Positions 55,212 to 64,000 of a stretch of 64,000 bases of DNA are shown here, one piece after another. The first letter of the stretch is position 1; each line of letters opens with the position of its first letter. The notes beneath the pieces are model-generated. The model saw nothing but the letters and a program-made list of their open reading frames with translations, was not told the DNA's origin and searched no databases. The stretch is from Asterella californica (Eukaryota; Streptophyta; Marchantiopsida; Marchantiales; Aytoniaceae), in contig JAYKYS010000009.1 in assembly GCA_036924285.1 (NCBI GenBank), positions 23,664,001 to 23,728,000 on the forward strand, in the 5' to 3' direction. The position numbers were made by a program, and so were the translations under genes.

Positions 55212-57299
55212 GATACATTAAATAATGAAATGAGGTGAGCAGGCTGCCGCACTAATACACTCAAAACTGCATCTGGAGCCTCATCATTTATGGGTTAAGT
55301 CTGGCTCTTCTCACAATTGTCGGTTCAGCTAACATAGAATAATTAAAGAAAAATTAATTATTTATTAATTTAGGATATAATTAGTAGTTAGCACCTATAT
55401 TTTCTCCTATATCATTAAAAGAGCAAGAGTTCCCTTGAAGTTAATGAGCATGCATGTTTTTGCTAAGCTTTGATGCTATCACTTCTGGATATATACATGG
55501 TCGGAGGCACCCCCTATCTTCTAATTTAGAGCATAGTCTCTGTTTCCAATCCATGCTTCGAGAGGAAAACTTATTTAACATTGCAACGCTTAATTGCACT
55601 ATAGTATAGAGGATCGATTGGACCCGACAATAGAGGCCATAGGTATCTAGGAAGAGAGTTGCAATCCACATCTAACACTTTTATTGTCTATTATACGAGC
55701 AGAAAGCCGTATTTCTCTTCATCTGCTCTTATATGTTTATGAAAAATGTGCAAATATTATGCAAATATTATATGTCTGGCTGACATCTCTTAAACTGTCA
55801 ACGTAGTTTTTGGAGCAGTTTGAGTTGCCGACCTATGGAGCAACCCCAGTCTAGATCCGACATCTTTTGTAATCCCTTCCGGCAGATTTTATGTTTTAGC
55901 GAGAAAACACATGATAACACATGGCCGGATTTGAATCCGGTCGAGTTGAAGGTTTTAAATGACTTCGGTAGGATAAAATTTAGGAAGCATGAATTTTAAC
56001 GGGCTAATGAGGTGTAATGGGAGAAAGTTAATGTCAAAATGTATTTCTGAACGGATTGGTGCCGCAAGGTTCAAGACAACAAACGGTTACTTATGATAAC
56101 ATGTGTAACATCTGTCAGAAATATGACGTGGTGAATTCAAGCAGTGACAATTCTAAAGTTATCATGTGGATGTTCGAGTTTACTAATTTCACAACTTGAC
56201 TTGAGTGACAAGTCTCAAGAGATGATGACTGTTGGTTAAGTTGTGTTGTAGTTGCTGCCGTGCTATTTTAACCTGACGCTTTTTGGCAGATTCAGTTTCA
56301 CCCTCCGATGATAATAATGTTAGTTTGACATTTGAAAGGTCATTTCTGAGCGACTGCCCAATGCTCTAATGATATGTGGGTTGGCCCAGTCGTTCATTGT
56401 GACGCAGTGAGTCGTGACTCATGAGCATTGGATATTAGGCAAAGCATTTGCACGATTCAAAGTTAAGTGAATGGATCATGAAGCTTTCTCGTCAGTCATG
56501 AGTTGTGAACTTGTTACAGTACCACCTTTGACACTAGTTCTGGATTCTGGAGTTTGGACTTGTACCATCTTTTTTGGATCAAATCGTCTTCTATTGAACC
56601 GTTTCAGTTACAACCGCTGTTACTGTTTCAATCGACCGCTGTTATCATATTCTTCAGTTCGATCGTTTTTATTCTCAAGAAAGAATTGATGCTTGATCTC
56701 TGATCTCTTTGCAACATTACAGTACTTTCAGGGCATTAAACTCGAGCAATAATGATTTCTTACATGCGTAAAGTGACTACAGATTATGACTTCAAACTTT
56801 CCAAGACTGTATCTTATATCATATCTCAAGGTATATCAGAATATATGTGATATATATGAGTTACGGAGACGAAATGTTCTTGAATGTGTGAAAGTCGTGA
56901 CGTTGTGGCTGAATGTTTTTCTCAAGGTTCAGCAAGTAAACTCGACTCTTATTTTCGTGGCTGCTTACTCCATTAATATATTCCACTATCTACAAGTGAG
57001 TTGGAATTCCTTTTTTGTGGTTGAGTTTTTTTGGAATTTCAACTACAACTCGGTTACTATCCTTGTAGTTGAATTTTTTTCTATCAGTTTGAGAATGTAG
57101 ACCCGGTTTCTTTCCACGTGACTATTTTTACTTGATAGTTTTGAGCTTGTACGTTTTCCTCTATTTCCACGTTATGCACTCTGCTCTTTTACTGAAAGAC
57201 TGTATTCCAAGATAAATACAAACTTTTAGTGAGAACAGAAGGCTTCATAACCAAAGGCATTTCAACTTTCAATGGATAGTTCTAAACCTATTGTAAGTG

Positions 57300-57644
57300 C
57301 AGGTCTTTCTACTTCAAGATAACAGAAACGTTTAGAATATTTTGGGCTCGGTAAGTTACGTGTAAGTTCCAATGTTTCTTCTTCTAAAGAAGAATTAGTT
57401 GTGAATTCTACTATGTCTGCGGAAGAAGCTTGTCGTACTTGGAGTGATGAATGGTATGTTCATTTCGACTGGATTGAATTTGATGAGGATACGAGAAGGG
57501 TATTCTGTACATATTGTAAAAGATTCAGATCAATATCTCTTTTCTCTACGGAGGCGGTGTCAATATTTGAACTTCTGCGTTTTCTGATCATGCACGCTCT
57601 AAAGAACACATCAAGAACTTTTGTGCAATAACCCAAGGAGAGCC
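57300..57644 (+). pseudogene. hAT transposase N-terminus with TTF/BED-type zinc finger, interrupted
   Basis: The frame reads KRLEYFG ... WSDEWYVHFDWIEFDEDTRRVFCTYC, the start of the TTF-type zinc finger of hAT-like proteins (those with DUF4371 and a C-terminal dimerisation domain). A frameshift then leads to SAFSDHARSKEHIKNF, the finger's H...H part. The gene is cut at about 57644 by an LTR-like insertion and resumes at 58969. The C-terminal part is not found. Confidence 0.65.
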
Positions 57645-58814
57645 TGCAATGCGTTGTCGGAGTGTAATCCGTCTACCTAGGAAAGCGCCGGGCTTCTGGT
57701 TGTGGTTGTTCACTCAAGAGGTTGGCTTTCAGGTCACAATAGGGCTATAAACACTCACACAGATGTGTAAGATCTAGTAATATACCCAGAAGGCAAAATT
57801 CAGGTCTAGCTGGCAGTAATAGGATTCGGCGGTGAACTTTGACACTCACGGAGAGGAAAACTATGAAGGTTTAGACCTCTAAACTTCCCCTACATGCAAA
57901 TGAGGTACTACTGAACTCACAGACGAAATTTCAGCCTGAGATCAAATTCTGACACGGAGATATGAACAGAAAAGTTTTGAGCAAGAAAACTACGGCAATT
58001 TCTGATACCTAGCTGGCTATTTCAACCTATAACAGGAGTTTGGCTCGATCAATTTCGAAGTTTCTTACAGGATTTGCAGTCTACAGGGTGCTGAACATCC
58101 CTGTGAAGTTGGGACTCCTGAATGTACACAGAACTGTAGATCTCCTCCTCTGAAGTCGCTGCTCTAGATTAAGAGCTTTTCAGACCCCCTCAGCTTCAGC
58201 GGCCGCCCTGAATTACTCAGTTGCTCAATCGATATGAAACTTTTTGTGAAATCGTAGCCCTGCTGGCGGAGAACACAACCTCGAAGTTTTGAAGCAATTT
58301 CCTCAAATCTGCTGCGAGTGACACTGAAAACCCTAAATCCAACCAAAATGATTCAATTCTAGCACAATCCGAACTTCAATTGCTCATAACTCCGTCTTTA
58401 TTGACTCAAATCGATCGAAATTTTCACTGGAAGTGCTTGGCATGACGAGACCTCTCTCCCTGTGCTCTCAGATTTCGAAGATCCCTCACCAAATGCTCGA
58501 ACTCCACTCTAGAGCTCTGTTTCTAAATTTAGAGTTTAACAAAAGACAAAAATGGACCAATGGGAGTTCATAGCTCCACTTGGTTGTCCTTTAGTACCCT
58601 AAACCACGTGGCAACTTAGTTTTACTCATAGGCTACCACGTCAAGCCCCCTAGAGTGTCAGCGTAAAACTTAAATTACTTAAAACGACACGCAGCCCCGA
58701 AAAATAACTTAAATCAGCTAGAAAGCGTGCATGGGCGACACGCAAATACAACCCATGAGCTTAAGCCCTATCAACATGGTAATCAACCTACTAAGACTCA
58801 AAATAGTGTTAACA
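57645..58814 (-). mobile_element. LTR-like insertion, copy 1 (minus orientation)
   Basis: About 1.17 kb. It is the reverse-complement relative of 60977 to about 62130 over its whole length, for example GCATGGGCGACACGCAAATA near 58730 against its complement near 61045. On its own strand it starts TGTTAACACT and ends near GCATTGCA, as an LTR would. No coding capacity seen. It disrupts the hAT gene; 155 bp of further non-hAT DNA separate it from the hAT resumption at 58969. No target duplication identified. A solo LTR is the simplest reading; a large non-autonomous element is the alternative. Confidence 0.6.
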
Positions 58815-58968
58815 CCGTATGCAAAGGTGTCATGCATAAACGACTAGAAGTAATATAAGCTAACTTCTAGAACTACTAAACTCAAGCGTCGGAGTAGAAA
58901 TATAACATGTAGCCGCCAAGTAGCGCGATAGCGTGAAGAGCTTGCTTCCTCTAATAGAACTACTGACA

Positions 58969-59335
58969 TTGTCTTGATGAAATTCTTTAAGGTTGTATAC
59001 TTTGTTGCAAAAGAGAGCTTATCTTTTGCTAAGTTTCCAAAGTTGTGTTATCTTCTCAAATCTGCTTCGTGTGAGCTCACTGTCAGTTTGTATCAAACAG
59101 AGAAAAGTTGTAAACAGATGATTGCTTGTATCAGTGGATGTATTCAAGACAGACTATTAGAGCGAGTACGAATTAATCTATTTTTTGATTAGATGTTTGA
59201 TGAGTCCACAGATATATCGGTGACTAGTGCACTAGTTGTCTTTGTATCTTTTCTAGAACATGGACGTATAGAAGTTGCGTTGGGCTTCCTCGCTCGTTTG
59301 CAGGAAGCCCATCGATCGATTCTCCTATCCTGAAA
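58969..59335 (+). pseudogene. hAT transposase internal fragment (DUF4371-like)
   Basis: Reads MKFFKVVYFVAKESLSFAKF ... CIQDRLLERV, then, after a TAG at 59190, MFDESTDISVTSALVVFVSF, the DEST.DIS motif typical of hAT-type DUF4371 proteins. It continues the gene started at 57.3 kb beyond the LTR-like insertion. Ends without the RNase-H-fold remainder. Confidence 0.65.
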
Positions 59336-60211
59336 TTTCCTTTGTGAGAATTGGACACGGAAACGCTGTCCAATTTTTGACAGCCATCTTCTCACTTCTT
59401 CCTAAGTAGGAATCAAGCTTCCCCATCTCTCATTCTTAAATTCGATCATCTGATTATCAATTTCCGTACCCTACCACACCTTTGTTCCGGAACTCATTGA
59501 CAGCTGACGCTTCTGAATGTCTGAACGTCTTCGGAAGAGGACTGTGTTCAATTCGTATCGAGATTGGATTGGATTGGTTTTGTGTTGAGAGAGGCTTGGT
59601 ACGAATCTTGAGTGACTTGGTGAGTTGATTGTTGTTTCGAGAAGCTGGAAGTTGGGAACCAGGCCTGTGCATCCCAATCTTCCGAGCTTCTCAAATCCAC
59701 ATCTTCCTAGAGAGACTAGAAGGTTGGAAAGACTGGCAGAATGCACGAGAAGACGTGAGGGTCTTTTACGGGTCTCTTCTGTCCGACCCATAGAGCATAT
59801 TCCTTCTTACTTAGAAGAGAGTTGTGAGAAGTCTTGCTGACGGAATCTGGAGAGAATGGTCGAGGGTCATGTCTTCTCGTCATGCAACAAGCTTCTTCTG
59901 AGTGTGTATGAGAGGTGAGATGTTGGAAGACAGAGTATGGATGTTTCGTGTCTGTTGTGAGGTTAGATTGTGTGTCGGAAGCCGAGGACAGGTGAGACCA
60001 GTGATGAGAAGCTTGACTGCAGAAAGTCTTCCGAATACGTCAGTTAATAGGAAGCTTTCCCAGGAGCCTTCTTGCTTAGTTAGGATTGTTTAGATATAGC
60101 TCGGAAGACGAGAGCTACTTAAGAAGCACTGTTAGAATCCCGAAAGACGGAATAGTTGTCTTCTGGAAAACTAGATTCGTCTTCTGAGAGTGGAAGCCAG
60201 ACTGTGAGGAC
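59336..60211. other. Spacer dense in GAAGAC/GTCTTC words
   Basis: No gene recognised. Short words of the type GGAAGAC, AGAAGAC, GTCTTC and TCTTCC occur repeatedly on both strands from about 59500 to the ORF at 60212. It could be the subterminal region of the TE whose genes follow. Confidence 0.4.
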
Positions 60212-60880
60212 TTGGGAAGGACTGAGCATTCGGCTCACATCAAGTACGTGTGGCTTAGTGTAACAGAGGCTCGAAGCATGTCGATGCATCCTCGAGGGTC
60301 GGTGTTGCCAGCAGCAGAGTTGGCAGAGGCCAAACTCTTCATTAAGGAGTTGGGTCTCGACTTCTTTCTGTGGGACTGGAACCTCGCGGACCAGGGTCTT
60401 CTGGTGGAAGTTTGGACAGCACTGTCTTCTCGCAACCTTGTACCTACGAAGGCAGGAGTAGCTCGTGGAAGACCATCTTCCTGGATGACGGAGTGGTGGC
60501 GCAAGGTCTTTCACAGACCAGAATCAGAAAATCGAGGGTACAAGCTCGAGAAGAATATCTTACCCATGATCTCGGAGAAGTGGCATGTGTCTGGAAGCAC
60601 GACTTGCCTCTTCCTGGAAGATAGACATGGAAGGAATGGGTGGAAGGTAGAAGCGTACCGGGAGCCGCGAAAGCGTCTTCTGGCGAAGCTATTTCTTCAC
60701 CTCTTTCCCAAAGGGAAATCACAGAAGACGAGATACCTTGGAGATCAGGATGTGGAGTTCCTGGAAGCCATCTAGGAGGGGCTGTCTATCAATTGAGGCG
60801 CCTTCTTCCACGCTTACGTTCAGGCAGAGTTGGTGTACTTGGGCACCTCAGCAGGAGGACACCTCACCCCGTTGTCGTGA
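60212..60880 (+). CDS. Unidentified TE-type protein, N-terminal part
   Basis: 187 codons open from 60212 to TAG 60773, then the same frame continues (after TAG and one TGA) as AFFHAYVQAELVYLGTSAGGHLTPL to a TGA near 60880. Trp-rich central part (FFLWDWNLADQGLLVEVWTAL, WMTEWWRKVF). I do not recognise the family, but the final AFFHAYVQAEL block resembles parts of plant TE-associated proteins. The second ORF block (62228-63388) lies beyond an LTR-like insertion and probably belongs to the same element. Confidence 0.4.
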
Positions 60881-60885
60881 TGTGA

Positions 60886-60976
60886 ATCATTTCACATAAT
60901 AAATGATTCACTTCTCTGTCGGGTGTTAGTCTCTCTGAGTGAAGTTAAGACCTCAGAGAAGTCCATTTTTGGAAGA
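60886..60976. repeat. Small palindrome before LTR-like copy 2
   Basis: GTGAATCATTTCACATAATA followed by AATGATTCAC forms a short inverted repeat around 60884-60913. The rest is plain spacer. Confidence 0.5.
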
Positions 60977-62130
60977 TGTTATATATTTTGAGTCTTAGTA
61001 GGTTGATTATCATGTAGATAGGGTTTAAGCTCATGGGTTGTATTTGCGTGTCGCCCATGCACGCTTTCTAGCTGATTTAAGTTATTTTTCGGGGCTGCTT
61101 GTCGTTTTAGGTAGTTTAAGTTTTACGCTGGCACTCTAGGGGGCTTGACGTGGTAGCCTATGAGTGTAGATAAGTTACCAGGTAGTTTAAGGCACAAAAG
61201 GACAGTCAAGTGGAGCTATGAACTCCCATTGGTCCATTTTTGTCTTTTGTAAAACTCTAAGTTTAGAAACAGAGCTCTAGAGTGGATTTCGAGCAATTGG
61301 TGAGGGTACTGCAAAATCTGAGAGCACATGGAGATAGAGCTCGTCCTGCCAAGCACTGTCAGCGAAAAGTTTGGTCGATTTGGATCAATAAACAAGGAGT
61401 TATGCCCAATTGAAGTTCGGATTGTGCCAAAACTGTATCACTTTTAGTGATTTTGGGGTTTTGAGTGCCAATTGCAGCAGAATTGAGGAAATCGCTTCAA
61501 ACCTTCGTGGTTGCGTTTACTGTCAGCCGGGCTACGACTGTCAAAAAAGTTTCAAGTGATTTGAGTTATTTAGTAATTCAGGGCGACCGCTGAAGTAGAG
61601 GGGATCCGAAAAGCTCTCAATCAGGAACAGCAACTTCAGAGAGCGAGATCTGGAGTTCTGTGTGGAATCAGGAGGCCCAACTTCACAGGAGTGTTCAGCA
61701 AGCTGTGTACTGCAAATCCTGTAAGAATTTCCCAAAGTGATCGAGCCAATTCTTTGTTCTAGGTCGAAACAGCTGTCTGGGTACCAGAAATTGCCGTAAT
61801 TTCTCTACTCAGAAAGTTTCTACTCATATCTTAGTGCTCTGAATTGATCTGAAGCTGAAACTTCGTATGTGTATCCAATAGGACCTTATTGACATGTAGG
61901 AGGAGTTCTGAAGTCTGAACCTTCACATATTTCTCAATCCTGAGTGTCAAAGTTCGCCATCTGATCTTATCATTGCTAGTTAAGTCTGAACTTTACTTGT
62001 TGAACATATCAGAAGAGCCAAGAGACTTATATGAGTTTTTTTCAGTATCACCTTGAGACCTGAAGCCTATTCTTTGAGTAAACCAACCACAGCCTGAAGC
62101 CCAACGCTTCCCTGAGTAGATTGAACACAG
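60977..62130 (+). mobile_element. LTR-like insertion, copy 2 (plus orientation)
   Basis: Inverted partner of 57645-58814. Starts TGTTATATATTTTGAGTC; the right end is uncertain (62130-62150) because similarity fades with indels. It separates two coding blocks of an unidentified TE (60212-60880 and 62228-63388). No open frame longer than 70 codons. Confidence 0.6.
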
Positions 62131-62227
62131 CCTTCAAGCTCATATCACAGCCAGAAGGTTCGCCCTTCCCGAGGAAAACTCTCAACTCTACACCGTTCTT
62201 CTGTTATCTGTACGTGTCCAATGAGAC

Positions 62228-63388
62228 TTGAGAGAAGATCAGTTGGTGAGATATGGACCAACAGGACAGTGCGAGGTGAAGGAAGCGACCTCGGTAGAAG
62301 ACGATCGAGCAACAGCCGCAACTCCCCCTTCCACTTTAGTGCCTCAGACGAGACCGGACACTCATCAGAAGATGCTTCTGGTGCGAGAAGTCGACTCCAG
62401 CGATACAGAAGACGCGTCACCGCCGAGGAAGATGAGGTCTAGGAGTGTCCTTAGGAAGAACACATCTTTCCCGATGATTCATTCTGGATCGGAGTCGGAT
62501 TCACATGGGGAGACGTTGAGCACCAGAATTGCACAGAAGACAGCTTCTGCAACTACAGGGAGTCTTCCGAAGACTCTAGAAGCCGAAGTATGGATTGACA
62601 TCCCAACTGCGACTCGAGGAAGCACAGCGAAGAGAACCGATCCTGCAATGGGAAGAGATCTTCCACCTCGGAAGATGAGAAGAGTAACGTCTTTTCGCGC
62701 GCAGAAGCAGAAGACCACAATGGTGGAAGATGCATCCTTGTCTCTGGAAGACAAGGAAGACACCTCCGATCGGATTGTGGAGATGAATCTGTCTTCCGCG
62801 AGAAGAAGGTTGGAGGAATTCAGCGCCTTCTTCCACTCAGAGATCCAGCCAGCCATGAAGTTGATGGAGAAGCGCACGATGGCTCAGGAGAAGCCACTGC
62901 GACCTAGATTCGATCTGCGCACCTTGATGCAGCAGGAAGATGTCCAGAAGAAAGTGGACGCGCTGTAAGACAACCTCCACACCACGGAGAAGCTTGCAGC
63001 GAGGTACAAGACGGAAGCAGCCGCTTCTGCCAAGTAGTTAGCACAACTGAGGAAGAGCAACCAGGAGTTGCAAGCACGTCTACAGCAGCGTGACCAGGAG
63101 GTTCTGCGGGTCAGAGGTAAGATCACCTCCCTCGCAGAAGAGAAGATGACATGGAGGACATTGCGAGAAGCCGTAGAAGCACAGGCTGCAGTAGAGAAGA
63201 CGCAGCGGGAAGAAGCAGAAGCCCGAGCAAATGGACTCATGACACAGTCGGTGGAAGCACTTTGCAAGAAGTTCAACTTCACTGCGGATAGGAAGCTTCT
63301 CACCCTAGCTAGGGAGTGGGATGACGATTCCAGGGCAATGTTAGTGGAGTGCAAGAACAGCATGTTCCGCTATTTGACGCATCTTTAA
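62228..63388 (+). CDS. Unidentified TE-type coiled-coil protein, C-terminal part
   Basis: One frame from 62228 gives 246 codons to a TAA near 62966, and the same frame stays open to 63388 after that stop and a TAG near 63036. The first part is a disordered Ser/Thr/Arg/Glu-rich region (KMRSRSVLRKN, PPRKMRRVTSF). It is followed by a helix-rich segment and a long coiled coil (LAQLRKSNQELQARLQQRDQ ... EAQAAVEKTQREEAEARAN). The last codons lie inside the inverted end of a MITE, so the natural C-terminus is lost or was replaced. Not assignable to a named family. Confidence 0.45.
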
Positions 63389-63728
63389 TACGTTTTTCAG
63401 ACTTGACTTCACCCTTCTTAACTTTGCATTACTTGACCCCACATTTGACTGGCAACAGCAGGTTCAGCAGGTCAAAATATCACATCGTCTGAATATGAGA
63501 AGTGCATTTCAGCACCCAGTAATGTATATGCACGAAAAGTTCAATTTAGAATATCTTTATAGAAGATTATCAGCCTATGTAATCTCTTTATTTATTTTCT
63601 ACAAGGTCATCACATGGCAATAAACTGGTTTAACATGCTATTGCCAATCAGAGATGGGTCAAATAATGCAAAGTTAAGAGGGGTGGAGTCAAATCCCACA
63701 AACGTATTAGAGGTGCGGTCAAGTAAAT
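63374..63728. mobile_element. MITE-like element with inverted repeats of about 110 bp
   Basis: Left end 63374-63485 and right end about 63605-63728 are inverted copies: both carry TAATACGTTT, GACT.CACCC.TCTTAACTTT and GCATTA.TTGACCC on their inward-reading strands. The middle, about 120 bp, is non-coding. A third, solo arm lies at 52245-52365. No transposase is inside. Confidence 0.7.
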
Positions 63729-64000
63729 ATCTGTACTGCTGAATATCAAAACACACACAAAAAAATGTTTCTTCCCATCGTCGTTTCGTTCCGTACAAAG
63801 ATTCAACGTGCTTCCATGCCGCGAGGATGTTGAGAAGTTGTTCGTTATTCCCCACATTCCTAAGCGAACGGATTATACCGTGCACATAATGCTGTGTGGT
63901 GTCCAAGCTATCAGAGGTATATTGCAGTTTCGGATGATGCACGTAGGCAAAGAATGTACATCAGGTGGTGTGGCTGTCGTGAAAGTAAACTGCGGCACTT
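63729..64000 (-). other. Possible coding relic at the window edge
   Basis: On the minus strand from 63942 a frame reads as a plausible helical protein (TTQHYVHGIIRSLRNVG ... LNILAAWKHVESLYG) up to about 63736, where it meets the MITE. Family unknown. It may be a gene or TE entering from beyond the window and cut by the MITE. Confidence 0.25.

Larger units (their letters stand above)
52796..57299. other. AT-rich region without genes, host to small foldback elements
   Basis: Outside the foldback repeats listed separately, only short frames without domains. A pair of direct repeats sharing CCGTGGGG..AGGATATT..CTGTTTG words lies at about 53428-53460 and 54050-54082. A C-run is at 53940-53949. 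Confidence 0.4.

Noticed and set aside
1..64000. CRISPR arrays, bacterial operons, riboswitches
   Set aside because: No regularly spaced identical repeats with unique spacers and no prokaryotic gene organisation; the tandem repeats present are contiguous and degenerate.

Overview
The window looks like nuclear DNA of a streptophyte: a land plant, probably a lineage with a repeat-rich genome such as a bryophyte or lycophyte, or a charophyte alga. Evidence: a spliced CYP72-clan-like cytochrome P450, a plant-type receptor-like cytoplasmic kinase relic, a spliced PH-domain gene, and plant-type MULE, PIF/Harbinger, hAT, LINE and Ty3/gypsy elements. No bacterial operons, tRNA or rRNA gene sets are visible. 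The species cannot be fixed from the sequence.

Layout. 0-3.4 kb: one unidentified ORF and AT-rich DNA. 3.5-8.05 kb: a MULE DNA transposon with long inverted ends, a decayed transposase (one intron, SWIM finger, zinc knuckle) and a coiled-coil passenger ORF. 8.4-9.1 kb: LINE 3' remnant. 10.1-12.9 kb: PIF/Harbinger pair (Myb/SANT-like protein plus DDE transposase), both broken. 14.1-15.2 kb: tandem repeat of about 55 bp period. 17.0-20.8 kb (-): spliced PH-domain and coiled-coil gene. 21.4 kb: kinase pseudogene. 22-28.8 kb: AT-rich, with two LINE 3' scraps. 28.87-38.58 kb (-): a 9.7-kb Ty3/gypsy-like retroelement, the main item of interest. 43.8-47.0 kb (-): five-exon P450, the cleanest host gene. 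50.5-51.6 kb: intact C-terminal module of a LINE with a restriction-like endonuclease. 53-55 kb: foldback elements. 57-62 kb: a hAT gene and a second TE gene, each interrupted by one of two inverted copies of an LTR-like sequence of about 1.15 kb. 63.4-63.7 kb: inverted-repeat MITE.

The retroelement encodes, in order, Gag, zinc knuckles, aspartic protease, a DNMT3-like cytosine-5 DNA methyltransferase (motifs I, IV, VI, VIII, IX and X legible), reverse transcriptase, RNase H, a DDE integrase, and a C-terminal PHD finger where chromoviruses carry a chromodomain. It thus carries a DNA-methylation writer and a probable histone-tail reader. Its ends are not ordinary LTRs: a 119-bp unit (beta) sits at the 5' end and an alpha-beta-alpha block at the 3' end, which is the split-direct-repeat layout known from tyrosine-recombinase DIRS/PAT/Ngaro elements, here on an element with a DDE integrase. 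A 4-6 bp duplication (TATG/TATGTG) flanks the outer ends. This copy is dead (in-frame stops, mostly TAG; frameshifts; a 13-bp duplication in the integrase), so function is inferred from domain content.
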